Positions 6,880-14,322 of a DNA stretch of 25,666 nucleotides are shown here, piece by piece (positions within the stretch are counted from its first letter, which is position 1; each line of letters starts with the position of its first letter). This stretch comes from a virus. The position numbers and the translations under genes were made by a program. Location of the stretch: the IMG/VR virus record IMGVR_UViG_3300035682_000177, positions 1 to 25,666 of that record, one strand, 5' to 3'. The notes under the pieces were generated by a model that saw only the letters and a list, made by a program, of their open reading frames with translations, searched no databases and was not told where the DNA came from.

Positions 6880-8840
6880 AATGTTCTGAAATCGTTTAGT
6901 AAATCAAAGTCAACCTCGCCAGTAGTTAAGTCCGTAGTAAATGAATTGATAAGGTATCTTTTACCCTGCATAATAACCCTATCGTTAAGTTGTAACGATG
7001 TTAATATACTAAGTGGTAGTTTTCCTTTAATCTTTATTTGCCTTGCCTTAGAAGTGAAGATATTAGCTAAATAGTTTTGATAATAATCAAAGTATAATGT
7101 ATCTGTAATTAGACTATTATCAAGTACCGATTGTTCTACTCCAAAATTTAAAGAGTAAATAGGTCCGCTGATATTTGTATCTGCACCAAAAGCGTTATAA
7201 TCCGTTAAATTAAAGTTAGAAGTTCCATCATTAAATTTAAAACCACTTGCACCAGCCGATTGCAAAACTCCGTAATCGTATAAAATTATAGGCTTAGGGA
7301 TGTAAGGTTTTAAATCAGTCTTTAATGTATATCCAACTTGTAACGTTGTGGATAAATTGCTAAACATTAAGTTTTCAAATGGTAGATTAACGCTGTATTC
7401 TTCGCCATCAGCATCAAAGTCTTGCGCTAAGTTTCCGTATTCTAACCCATTGTTAGAAAGGTAAGCTACTGAAATAAGATTTTCGCTTTTTTGATATTCA
7501 AAATTTACACGTTTATAAGATTTCACTCTGTCTATTGTTGCCGATTCTTTAAAAATATATTGCGTTAAATCAATAATATCCCCTGATTCGTACCAGCTTT
7601 CAATTTGTCTAATGTTGTATGTTGTTCCATCTGTTGAATAACACGTTAGATTAAACATCTTTAATATTCCGGAAAAGAAATCTTCAACCTTAATATCTGG
7701 CATTAAGTTAGAAACCGCAGATCCAGAATTAAAAGCCTTCGGTGTAGTAACAGATGCTAACAAAGATTTAGTTACAAAGCCGCCATCTGATATAGCAAAG
7801 TCAAAACTAAAGTCTATTGTTAAAGCGGAATCTATTTCTATATAAAATTGAAACGAGCTTGATCCATAAGGTGTTAAATCTATAGGAATATCTAAAGGTG
7901 GAATCTGAGAAACAAAAGGGATTGCTTCAACTTGAACGCCAAATGCATAAATATACAAAGTACCATTTACTCCGTTTGCGCTACACTCCAAAGTAATCTT
8001 TGATGTATCTATTATTTCAGTTCCAAATAAACCACCAAATACAAACGTATCCGTTAACAAATCAAAGTTTACATCATAACCGTTTGGGCTTGATTTAGCA
8101 TCAAAGTCTAATATATTACGAGCTGCCGGTAAAGTAAATACATCACCATTCTTTAGCCATAGATAAGCATTCTTAAAATTATCTGTATCTAAAAAATCGC
8201 CTTCAAAAGTTACATCATAAAAATCAGATATGCCTTTGAATACTTTGCTTAATCTTAATGCTGGAAATAACTCGGTGTAAACAATAGCATTAGCCGTTAC
8301 AGTAATATCGTTAACACTTGCATCCCCGTACTGCCATGGTCTTAATGAGCTGATAAGCGGAAATTTAATATCGCTTGTGGTTTGGGCGCTTACTCTATCT
8401 TTTACATAGGTTCCATTGTATATAAAATTGAATTCGCTATAATCAACATCCCTTAAAGATAAACCTCTAAACGTATCCTTTAACGAAACTAAATTACCAA
8501 AGAAAGTAATGGTATAGTTTTCTGGCTTACCGTTTTTCATCGAAGCAGATTCCAGCTGAATCTTGCCGTTACGAAAAGGAATTGTATCAAGTTCTATGTA
8601 TGCGTTTTTTCTTCTTCTTGCATCGTAACCATTAACTAAACTATTATCATACCAATGCGAAAAGATAGCGTTGTTATTCTTAGTTGCCGGAACAGTAAAC
8701 GACTGACTAAAATCAGTATAAATTTTACTTATATCCGCAATGTTTTGAATCGAAGATGTTACACTTATTTTTTCATCATTGAATAACTCAATACGTTTTG
8801 CAACCCCGTCAATCGAAATATAGATACCTACTGTTAACAT
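6876..8840 (-). CDS. Large tail protein (probable distal tail/baseplate)
   Basis: 654 aa, begins MLTVGIYISIDGVAKRIELF. The segment SSIQNIADISKIYTDFSQSFTVPATKNNNAIFSHW is typical of large tail proteins adjacent to the tape measure in Bacteroidetes phages. The rest is beta-rich, with FSGILKMFNLTCYSTDGTTYNIRQIESWY around 390-415. I infer a tail-tip or baseplate role from its size, beta content and place beside the tape measure; exact function is not known. The ATG at 8840 overlaps the previous stop (ATGTTAA). Confidence 0.65.
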   Translation of the reverse strand: MLTVGIYISIDGVAKRIELFNDEKISVTSSIQNIADISKIYTDFSQSFTVPATKNNNAIFSHWYDNSLVNGYDARRRKNAYIELDTIPFRNGKIQLESASMKNGKPENYTITFFGNLVSLKDTFRGLSLRDVDYSEFNFIYNGTYVKDRVSAQTTSDIKFPLISSLRPWQYGDASVNDITVTANAIVYTELFPALRLSKVFKGISDFYDVTFEGDFLDTDNFKNAYLWLKNGDVFTLPAARNILDFDAKSSPNGYDVNFDLLTDTFVFGGLFGTEIIDTSKITLECSANGVNGTLYIYAFGVQVEAIPFVSQIPPLDIPIDLTPYGSSSFQFYIEIDSALTIDFSFDFAISDGGFVTKSLLASVTTPKAFNSGSAVSNLMPDIKVEDFFSGILKMFNLTCYSTDGTTYNIRQIESWYESGDIIDLTQYIFKESATIDRVKSYKRVNFEYQKSENLISVAYLSNNGLEYGNLAQDFDADGEEYSVNLPFENLMFSNLSTTLQVGYTLKTDLKPYIPKPIILYDYGVLQSAGASGFKFNDGTSNFNLTDYNAFGADTNISGPIYSLNFGVEQSVLDNSLITDTLYFDYYQNYLANIFTSKARQIKIKGKLPLSILTSLQLNDRVIMQGKRYLINSFTTDLTTGEVDFDLLNDFRTL

Positions 8841-9895
8841 ACGTTATTGATTAACTCAAATGAATAACTAAACTCAATCTCGTAATTTATATTCTTATCC
8901 TGCAAAGATGTTTTTATTGTATTTGCCTTAGTCTTAACTTCAACCGGCTTACCATCTAATAAAATAGTTTCCGATAATAACAAGTCTTGTATCAAATCGG
9001 AATAATTTTCATTAACAAAACCGGTATTCAATCTTACCGACTGACCACCGTTTATATTAAACGATTTATTTTCACCTCTTAATGGATTATAGTTAACATC
9101 ATTTGGAAGCATTCTGTAGCTCGTTCCATTTGTTTCGATTGTGTTAATCTGCACCTTAAAGAATGTTAAAAACTGCCACCCTCCAAATCGATTAATAAAC
9201 GAACAAACAACCGGTGTATATTTACATTCTGATATTGGCAAGACTGTTATCGATACCGTTTTAGTACTTAATCCAGCAACATAATTTATTGTTAATATAT
9301 TGCCGTTGTCATACGCTGCATTTATTAAGGTGTAAGGAACTTTAATTATTTTGTTAGCGTTACTATTGTAATTTACAACCGTTGCATTAGAACCGTTTAA
9401 ATCGGTATAGGTTGCGTTAAATGTATCGAAGAACGTAATACCTAAAGCATAAACATCTACATAAGGATAACTTACCGACCTATCATAATTTATGTCAATC
9501 AAAGGATCGGCTAAGAAAACAAAACCTACTGAACTATCCCCTTGATTATAACCGTTCATGTAATTAGTATATCCTGCAGTAGCTACATAGGTAGTTGTAT
9601 CAAGTAATGAATAAACACCAATCGCAGTTTCTTTGTAACGCTTTACCTTTACGTTAACAGATAAGTTATTAACCGAATCAGTTGGTGCAATGTTATCTAT
9701 AAACTCGGTTATAAATGGACTGATATTGTAAACGTTCTTTAGTTGCGTAACCGATGGAATAGGCTTTGCTAAAACGTAGTTAGCAGCAACCGGTTCCGTT
9801 GTTCCGTTGTTCCAAATAAACAGCTCTATCTTAGACCCAACTTGTGCGGCTTCGTTTACCTCGATGAAATATGGTGACCTTGTTTTAATTATCAT
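8834..9895 (-). CDS. Tail protein, beta-rich, unknown role
   Basis: 353 aa, begins MIIKTRSPYFIEVNEAAQVGSK. It looks beta-rich throughout, with many Asn/Thr/Val residues and no obvious catalytic motif. GGWQFLTFFKVQINTIETNG around 240-260 and a C-terminal KNINYEIEFSYSFELINNVC are visible. It pairs with the 654-aa tail gene, and such pairs are a regular part of Bacteroidetes siphophage tail modules. The role is probably distal tail or tail tip. Its start overlaps the previous stop as ATGA and its stop overlaps the next start. Confidence 0.6.
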   Translation of the reverse strand: MIIKTRSPYFIEVNEAAQVGSKIELFIWNNGTTEPVAANYVLAKPIPSVTQLKNVYNISPFITEFIDNIAPTDSVNNLSVNVKVKRYKETAIGVYSLLDTTTYVATAGYTNYMNGYNQGDSSVGFVFLADPLIDINYDRSVSYPYVDVYALGITFFDTFNATYTDLNGSNATVVNYNSNANKIIKVPYTLINAAYDNGNILTINYVAGLSTKTVSITVLPISECKYTPVVCSFINRFGGWQFLTFFKVQINTIETNGTSYRMLPNDVNYNPLRGENKSFNINGGQSVRLNTGFVNENYSDLIQDLLLSETILLDGKPVEVKTKANTIKTSLQDKNINYEIEFSYSFELINNVC

Positions 9896-10449
9896 TTTAT
9901 ATCTTTTAATTCGTAATCAACCATTGTATCAATATCGCTACCAAATGCTTTAATTAAATCTGTATCGATATACTTTTTATATCCTGCTTCAAATGGCTTA
10001 GTAAAAAACAGACTTGGTTTTATCCCCCTTGCCCAAATGTTTTTAGCAAGTATAATTCCAATTGTTTTATAATTGCCTTTCTTAAATTTACCGTTCTCAT
10101 CTCTTAACCTTAATCCTTTTCTTTTCGCCCAATCTTCAAGCGGCTTACTTGGCGGCCTTTTATTCTTAAAACTAAACCTACTGTTAGGTGCTTGTTGTCC
10201 TCTTATTTTAGCGTTCTTTGATACCTTAGAAGGATCTGCACCTTTTACTCCTTCGTCTTGGTAAGCTCCATATTCTGACATCGTAAACCCAACTATCGAA
10301 TAGTTGCCCTCTGTTACTATCTCACCTTTTACCGAATTGTATAAAGTCTTTGTATCATTCTTTTTACCTTTAGATAGATTTGCTCTACTCTGTTGTATTA
10401 CATAGTTTTTAAACTTAAGAAGTAAAGCCTTAGTTTCTTTTAATTCCAT
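9892..10449 (-). CDS. Probable neck/minor tail protein (gp10-like position)
   Basis: 185 aa, basic. It contains YGAYQDEGVKGADPSKVSKNAKIRGQQAPNSRFSF (about 59-94), then RPPSKPLEDWAKRKGLR, IIL-AKNIWARGIKPSLFFTKPFEAGYKKY near 130-165. The arrangement (N-terminal helix, a Y-x-x-x-Q/E-G motif, a late FFxxPF motif) is like HK97 gp10 or minor tail proteins that join tail and neck, but this family is Bacteroidetes-specific. It precedes the tail proteins and follows the probable tail terminator, which suits that reading. Confidence 0.6.
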   Translation of the reverse strand: MELKETKALLLKFKNYVIQQSRANLSKGKKNDTKTLYNSVKGEIVTEGNYSIVGFTMSEYGAYQDEGVKGADPSKVSKNAKIRGQQAPNSRFSFKNKRPPSKPLEDWAKRKGLRLRDENGKFKKGNYKTIGIILAKNIWARGIKPSLFFTKPFEAGYKKYIDTDLIKAFGSDIDTMVDYELKDIK

Positions 10450-10450
10450 C

Positions 10451-10906
10451 TTAACAGGTAGTCATGTCATTCGGTACTATCACGTCAAAGGTCATAGTCC
10501 AACCTGCAAGCTTATTTTCAAACCTATCTACAAAAGGTTCGCAGTTTACCGGTGCCGTTGTTTGTACTAATGAAGTATATAAATCCCCTCTTAATAAGTC
10601 CGAAGCTAAACGATTTGATAATGCAAGTTGTGTGTTTAAAATATCTTCCTCATTGTCATTACCTAACCATGTATCGGTAATTAAAGACTTGCTTTCGTCT
10701 ACTATATCCATAAACAAAACAGATACGTTTAAAGACATTGTGTTCTCATTTATCACCGCATTGTTTACCATGATATGGCTTAACGGAAAGATAGTCTGCT
10801 TTGCCAAATCAACATCAAATATATTACCGGTAGTTACCGTATTGGTAAATCCGTTTAGCTTAATGTAATCCTTTAACGTGTTGATGATATAGTAATATCC
10901 GTTCAT
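10451..10906 (-). CDS. Probable tail terminator/completion protein
   Basis: 151 aa, begins MNGYYYIINTLKDYIKLNGF. It has DVDLAKQTIFPLSHIMVNNA near residues 27-50 and a strongly conserved-looking C-terminus FENKLAGWTMTFDVIVPNDMTTC, which I recognise from many Bacteroidetes phages. Size, alpha-beta makeup and position before the gp10-like gene fit tail terminator proteins (lambda gpU-like) that cap the tail tube. The functional name is inferred from position. It starts 2 nt after the stop of the 10908-11063 ORF. Confidence 0.6.
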   Translation of the reverse strand: MNGYYYIINTLKDYIKLNGFTNTVTTGNIFDVDLAKQTIFPLSHIMVNNAVINENTMSLNVSVLFMDIVDESKSLITDTWLGNDNEEDILNTQLALSNRLASDLLRGDLYTSLVQTTAPVNCEPFVDRFENKLAGWTMTFDVIVPNDMTTC

Positions 10907-10907
10907 T

Positions 10908-11063
10908 TTATCTACAATTTATTTGCATCCAATTTTGTGCAATCTTATAAGCATCCTTAAGCCTAAATATATCTTTATGGTTAACTATTTTTATATTGAC
11001 TTGTTGACCTGTCATGATGTGTATGTAACATTGTACATGTGCAACCATCTCATTTACTGTCAT
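10908..11063 (-). CDS. Small ORF (51 aa) after chaperone frameshift product
   Basis: ATG at 11063 gives MTVNEMVAHVQCYIHIMTGQ and ends INCR at TAA 10908. Its start overlaps the TGA (11062-11060) that ends the -1 frame of the tail chaperone, giving the ATGA arrangement used repeatedly in this genome, and its stop lies 1 nt before the next ATG. This packing strongly supports translation. The sequence is not recognised; an alpha/beta fold is likely. Confidence 0.65.
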   Translation of the reverse strand: MTVNEMVAHVQCYIHIMTGQQVNIKIVNHKDIFRLKDAYKIAQNWMQINCR

Positions 11064-11796
11064 TTCTTTTTAATCATTTTCATTTCCAAATCAACCTTTT
11101 GTTTCTCAAATGTCAAGTAGGTTAAAAACTTGTGAACTGGTAACTCTGTGACTTCATTAAATCGGAGAATGTTTCCCTGAGCTGCTCCATAGATAGAAGC
11201 GTACCATCCCCAGCGTTTTCCAAATTGTGCTTGTTCAGAATATTCGCCACCTCCGGATTCGCCGCTAAATAAGACATCGTACTGTTCACTAAGTCTTTGC
11301 CTAAATCCCAAAAAAAAACCATTGCGCCTAAAGCAACATCTAAAGGCATGTCCTTTAATACATCGGAATACTTATCTGATCCTTCGTACTTCTCAATCAG
11401 ATACCTATCTGAGAAACTTTTTGTAACCGGTCTAAATAATACTGCCATCGCTTGGTGCATCTTTTGCCAATCAGAAATGTAAGCATCTAAGTCTATAACC
11501 TCACCTGCTGACATATTATCAAGGTTAGGGATAAAGCCATAATCAACACCGTTTAACTTAAATTTATTAACCAGCTTATTCTTATCCGTAAACAAAGAAC
11601 CTATCTTTGCGCTTATCTCCTCAACATCTTTAAAAGACATTAGCATAACAATCTTTAGACTAACATCACAAAAGATTTGAATCATCTTGTGCTTAAGGAA
11701 ATCCTCTGTTTGCCCTTCAATACTTGATACCTTTAGAAAGGATTGGTATTGATGCAACTTGATTTCGTTTAAACTTGTTGGTATTGTAATTTTCAT
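11060..11796 (-). CDS. Tail assembly chaperone, long form via -1 frameshift
   Basis: The long product would join residues 1-162 of the 11796 ORF to 83 residues of the -1 frame (11311-11060), about 245 aa. The -1 part contains FGKRWGWYASIYGAAQGNIL, NEVTELPVHKFLTYLTFEKQK and a basic end, which looks like genuine protein and resembles the T-domain of tail chaperones. Slippage is possible on nine T (11318-11310) read GTT TTT TTT TGG, a T TTT TTT heptamer. The -1 frame has no ATG near its start and its TGA overlaps the next gene's ATG, so both the need and the benefit of frameshifting are seen. By analogy with lambda gpG/gpGT, the long form would bind the tape measure and recruit tube subunits. 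Confidence 0.75.
11122..11796 (-). CDS. Tail assembly chaperone, short form (0 frame)
   Basis: 224 aa, begins MKITIPTSLNEIKLHQYQSF. Mostly helical, with a central LFRPVTKSFSDRYLIEKYEG segment and LDVALGAMVFFWDLGKDLVN just at the slip site. After the slip site the 0 frame continues for another 62 residues (DLVNSTMSYLAANPEVANIL and so on) that also look like real protein, so about 190 bases are apparently used in two frames. Lambda gpG-like function is inferred from position before the tail genes and from the frameshift. The start has the TACGTTTAT leader 8 nt upstream. Confidence 0.75.
   Translation of the reverse strand: MKITIPTSLNEIKLHQYQSFLKVSSIEGQTEDFLKHKMIQIFCDVSLKIVMLMSFKDVEEISAKIGSLFTDKNKLVNKFKLNGVDYGFIPNLDNMSAGEVIDLDAYISDWQKMHQAMAVLFRPVTKSFSDRYLIEKYEGSDKYSDVLKDMPLDVALGAMVFFWDLGKDLVNSTMSYLAANPEVANILNKHNLENAGDGTLLSMEQLRETFSDLMKSQSYQFTSF
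11311..11317 (-). promoter_or_regulatory. Slippery heptamer for -1 frameshift
   Basis: T TTT TTT in the 0 frame of the chaperone gene (codons 160-162), within nine consecutive T and followed by GGGATTTAGG. It is a canonical X XXY YYZ site. I did not identify a convincing downstream pseudoknot by eye. The Gs after the run could also permit transcriptional slippage on T9. Confidence 0.75.
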
Positions 11797-11804
11797 GTTA
11801 TCTT

Positions 11805-11813
11805 ATAAACGTA
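11805..11813 (-). promoter_or_regulatory. TACGTTTAT leader motif, copy B
   Basis: TTTTTACGTTTATAAG on the minus strand, 8 nt before the ATG at 11796, in the 38-nt gap after the TerL stop. With copies at 1804-1812 and 4971-4979 it forms a set of three leaders, each at the start of a virion sub-operon. Confidence 0.4.
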
Positions 11814-11834
11814 AAAAGATGGTATTGTTTTTTT

Positions 11835-13067
11835 TTAATATACTGCGTACGTTCCTCGATGTGGATTGTCTAAATGGAATATCACATTGTACCTGATAGC
11901 ATCTATTAAGTGATTCCAATCATCAAGATAAAGCTTAGATTGCTTATTGATGTAAACATAATTATTAAACTCCTTCGCTATGTTAGAACTATCTGGATCA
12001 ACAATTATAGTATAATCTTGCATCCTTATAATCCCACTTTCAATAGTGCCTTTCTTAACTGCTTGTATATTTATACCGGCATGTTTTAAATCATCTATCA
12101 ATCGAGGTTCTGCACTATCTGCTATAATCAAATTACGTTGGCATTTATCCCGTAACATGATTGCCAAGATATGCGTCTTAATACCTCGTTCATAAATATG
12201 CTCCTTAACATAGATAATCTTTTTAGCCTTATCGATTGCTACCTCAGCAAGTGAATCTGGATCTATCGAGAATCCAAAATCTAACCCAAATGAAGTCTGC
12301 AATCCATCAGGGTTGAACTGTCCAAACTTCCAATTTGTAAACACAACACCCTCAGCTTTGTCTAACCAACCTCCAAGTATCTGATGCTCGTACTTCTTTG
12401 GATTGTTTAACCTGATCCTTTCAATTTCATCTAAGAAAGACTTATCTAAATTTTCTATGTTATCGTTGAAGGTAGTATGAATGTAGGTTGTGTTTCCTTT
12501 GATACCATTAAACCCTTCTTGAACTCCTTCTTGCTCAAAGAATCGTTTATAAATCCAATGTTCTTTCGTGGCTGGGTTAAGGATTAATATAATACGGTTC
12601 TGGATTCCCTTTTGTCTAATAGATAGATTTATCTTATCAAAGATTAACTCATCGTTTAGTTCTTCGGCTTCGTCTACAATCCAAGTTGTAACGCCTTGCA
12701 ATGACTTAAGGTTTGCAGTTTGGTCACCGCTTGATGTCTTTATGCCTCGAAATATTATCTCGCTTCCAGATGCTTTATTTTTAATCTCTGACTTTGTTAT
12801 ATCAAAATAGTCATGAGCATTTAGTAGGCTTATCTTCTCTTGAAATTCTGGAATAATAGACAAGTGTGCGCTTGTCATTGTCTGCCTGGTAAACAGTATT
12901 TTATGTCCTGCTTCGAATGAAAGTATTGATGCAAAGGTACCAACACCAAAAGACTTAGACGAACCACGCCCTCCAGTAATTACAAAGAATCTGGTATCAT
13001 TCTTTAACGCTTCGTACTTTCGGTTAAGTTCAATCATAATATAAATGCTGTCTTTCCATGCTGTCAT
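11835..13067 (-). CDS. terL: Terminase large subunit
   Basis: 410 aa ATPase-nuclease that drives DNA into the prohead. Walker A GGRGSSKS lies at 32-39, Walker B TWIVDEAEE around 128-136 with D132 and E133. RNase H-like nuclease acidic residues are visible as D263 (LDFGF), D317 (IIADSAEPR) and D389 (HLIDAIRY). Length and motifs are normal. The ATG at 13067 adds MTAWKDSIYI before MIELNRKYEAL; many relatives start at the latter (13037), so the true start is uncertain. It is preceded by a tRNA-like gene, not by the usual tight TerS overlap. Confidence 0.95.
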   Translation of the reverse strand: MTAWKDSIYIMIELNRKYEALKNDTRFFVITGGRGSSKSFGVGTFASILSFEAGHKILFTRQTMTSAHLSIIPEFQEKISLLNAHDYFDITKSEIKNKASGSEIIFRGIKTSSGDQTANLKSLQGVTTWIVDEAEELNDELIFDKINLSIRQKGIQNRIILILNPATKEHWIYKRFFEQEGVQEGFNGIKGNTTYIHTTFNDNIENLDKSFLDEIERIRLNNPKKYEHQILGGWLDKAEGVVFTNWKFGQFNPDGLQTSFGLDFGFSIDPDSLAEVAIDKAKKIIYVKEHIYERGIKTHILAIMLRDKCQRNLIIADSAEPRLIDDLKHAGINIQAVKKGTIESGIIRMQDYTIIVDPDSSNIAKEFNNYVYINKQSKLYLDDWNHLIDAIRYNVIFHLDNPHRGTYAVY

Positions 13068-13106
13068 ACTGTCCTATACATTAGGATACTTATCTCGACT
13101 TGCGAG

Positions 13107-13121
13107 GAGGAGTCAAACCTC
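13107..13121 (-). other. Orphan tRNA T-arm-like hairpin 2
   Basis: GAGG-TTTGACT-CCTC on the minus strand, a 4-bp stem with a 7-nt loop resembling a T-arm, though position 56 is T where C is expected. No matching acceptor or D-arm is seen. It may be a tRNA remnant or chance. Confidence 0.2.
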
Positions 13122-13140
13122 ATTTAGATTCCAATTCTCA

Positions 13141-13163
13141 GTAACCGAGCAGAATCGAACTGC
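13141..13163 (-). pseudogene. tRNA 3'-end remnant (T-arm plus acceptor strand)
   Basis: GCAG-TTCGATT-CTGC is a normal T-arm with a consensus TTCRANT loop, followed by CGGTTAC as a possible 3' acceptor strand. The matching 5' strand (GTAACCG) is absent from the minus strand upstream, and only about 6 nt separate it from the complete tRNA-like gene, so it can only be a 3' fragment. It may be a deleted second tRNA or a captured host tRNA end. Confidence 0.35.
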
Positions 13164-13168
13164 ATTAG

Positions 13169-13256
13169 TAGTCATGACAGGATTCGAACCTGTTAGGAGT
13201 TATTGACTATTACCTCCGCCGCTCACTCGGTGCGTCTACCATTCCGCCACCTGACT
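13169..13256 (-). tRNA. tRNA-Leu-like gene (anticodon arm irregular)
   Basis: 88 nt on the minus strand. Acceptor AGTCAGG pairs with CATGACT (six pairs, G6-A67 mismatch), discriminator A. The D-arm GCGGAATGGTAGACGC matches the Leu consensus closely. T-arm ACAGG-TTCGAAT-CCTGT is perfect. A long variable arm with GGAG/CTCC marks class II. The anticodon arm is poor: placing T33 correctly gives anticodon GAG (Leu) with three G-C pairs but mismatches at 27-43 and 31-39. No CCA is encoded. It begins 6 nt after the TerS stop codon. Leu is the best identity; it may be degenerate or need an unusual fold. Confidence 0.65.
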
Positions 13257-13262
13257 ATTGTA

Positions 13263-13526
13263 CTATTTTATCCTAAACACATCATTAAGATTAAATGTGT
13301 TGATGTCATGTGTGTTGTGTTGGTCTACTACTTGCTTAGGCATACCGTAATTATATTGGAAAAACAATTTAACCGCCCAATCCTTACCATCATTTAAAGC
13401 CGCCTCTAATGCTTCATAAGCTTTAGGTTCTAATGGTGATAATTTTTCAATTAAAGATTGCTCTTCCGCTTTGCTTTTACGACCTCCGTTTGTGCTATGA
13501 CCTCCGTTGTTTTTTCTTTTATCCAC
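13263..13526 (-). CDS. terS: Terminase small subunit
   Basis: 87 aa starting at GTG 13526 (no upstream ATG in frame). It begins MDKRKNNGGHSTNGGRKSKAEEQS, then LIEKLSPLEPKAYEALEAAL and KDWAVKLFFQYNYGMPKQVVDQ. This is the short TerS-like family that precedes TerL in Bacteroidetes phages: a basic N-terminus, a helical DNA-binding core and a KPKQ-type end. It would recognise the packaging site and regulate TerL. The sequence around the start codon coincides with a perfect DnaA-box consensus (13519-13527). Confidence 0.8.
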   Translation of the reverse strand: MDKRKNNGGHSTNGGRKSKAEEQSLIEKLSPLEPKAYEALEAALNDGKDWAVKLFFQYNYGMPKQVVDQHNTHDINTFNLNDVFRIK

Positions 13527-13546
13527 AATTAAAAAAAATTAATTAA

Positions 13547-13912
13547 TTAAATACTTGCATCATACACCCGTTTTAAATCAGATACATATTCTCTCCAACA
13601 TGAAGCGCAGTTAGATGATTCTAAGTTAATCTTAAACACGTTTAGATATATCTTAGATAAATCACGTTGCATCAAAGGTGATAGTATATTAACGTTATTT
13701 TCGTAAAATGATTTTAAATAATTTTTATCATCATCATTTAGACATTCTGGTTTCTTATAAGGAAAGATTTTGTTTAGCAATATTTTGCGTTCTTCACATC
13801 CGCAATCAATACCGGTCAAGTCTGATATGACATCAACTACTTTCTTTATTCCTGTGGCTTTGGTGACTGCTTCAATCGAATCCCCTAACCCTCGCTTTGT
13901 TCTTTTTGCCAT
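13547..13912 (-). CDS. Conserved phage protein of unknown function before TerS
   Basis: 121 aa. It begins MAKRTKRGLGDSIEAVTKATGIKKVVDVISD, then GIDCGCEERKILLNKIFPY with three cysteine-region residues, and ends near NCASCWREYVSDL with CxxC. The GLGDxIExVTKxTGIK and CGCEERK segments are familiar from Bacteroidetes phage genomes in just this place beside terminase, but no function is known. The CxC and CxxC could bind metal. It overlaps the sigma-like gene by 28 nt. Confidence 0.7.
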   Translation of the reverse strand: MAKRTKRGLGDSIEAVTKATGIKKVVDVISDLTGIDCGCEERKILLNKIFPYKKPECLNDDDKNYLKSFYENNVNILSPLMQRDLSKIYLNVFKINLESSNCASCWREYVSDLKRVYDASI

Positions 13913-14322
13913 TGTTTTAATTTATTTTTGCAGTTGGTTAATGTATTATAAACAGAACTAAATGTTATACCAAGTTCTTTTGATAATTGTCGCATTGACA
14001 TTTTGTTGTTAATGTAAGTAAGGAACATTTTCTTATCGTACCAATCCCATGTATCTATGTAATCAAAGTATAAGGATACATCATTAACAACCTCTATGTT
14101 TTCCGGTATGTTTAGGATTTGATCGTTTAGTTCTAACTTAATCACTTTTTTACGATGCAAATCCATTGTAAGAGATCGAAGTGTAAAATAGAAATAGGCT
14201 TCGTTTATTTCTTTACCATGTGTTTTTATGTAAGCTTCTTGCACGATGTCCTCAGCATAGGCAAACTCCCCGAACTTCTCGACTTGCTTAATCCAATGTA
14301 AATGCTTTTTATACATCTTCAT
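13885..14322 (-). CDS. ECF-like RNA polymerase sigma factor
   Basis: 145 aa. AEDIVQEAYIKTHG and YFYFTLRSLTMDLHRKKV (about 19-57) match the sigma region 2 pattern. An acidic linker follows, and KMSMRQLSKELGITFSSVYNTLTNCKNKLKQW (about 108-139) is a region 4 helix-turn-helix. It could direct host polymerase to the virion genes that follow, and is a candidate reader of the TACGTTTAT leaders, although that is inference. The start is ATG at 14322; an ATG two codons later is possible. It overlaps the 50-aa ORF by 14 nt. Confidence 0.75.
   Translation of the reverse strand: MKMYKKHLHWIKQVEKFGEFAYAEDIVQEAYIKTHGKEINEAYFYFTLRSLTMDLHRKKVIKLELNDQILNIPENIEVVNDVSLYFDYIDTWDWYDKKMFLTYINNKMSMRQLSKELGITFSSVYNTLTNCKNKLKQWQKEQSEG

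Noticed and set aside
7347-7355. Second DnaA box (TGTGGATAA)
   Set aside because: Inside a tail gene and isolated; likely chance.
10923-11120. Plus-strand 65-aa ORF
   Set aside because: Covers the 10908-11063 minus ORF, which has coupled start and stop; the plus frame looks like antisense noise.
11311-11311. Independent TTG-started gene at 11060-11311
   Set aside because: The TTG lies exactly at the slip site and has no leader; frameshifting from the 11796 gene explains it better.
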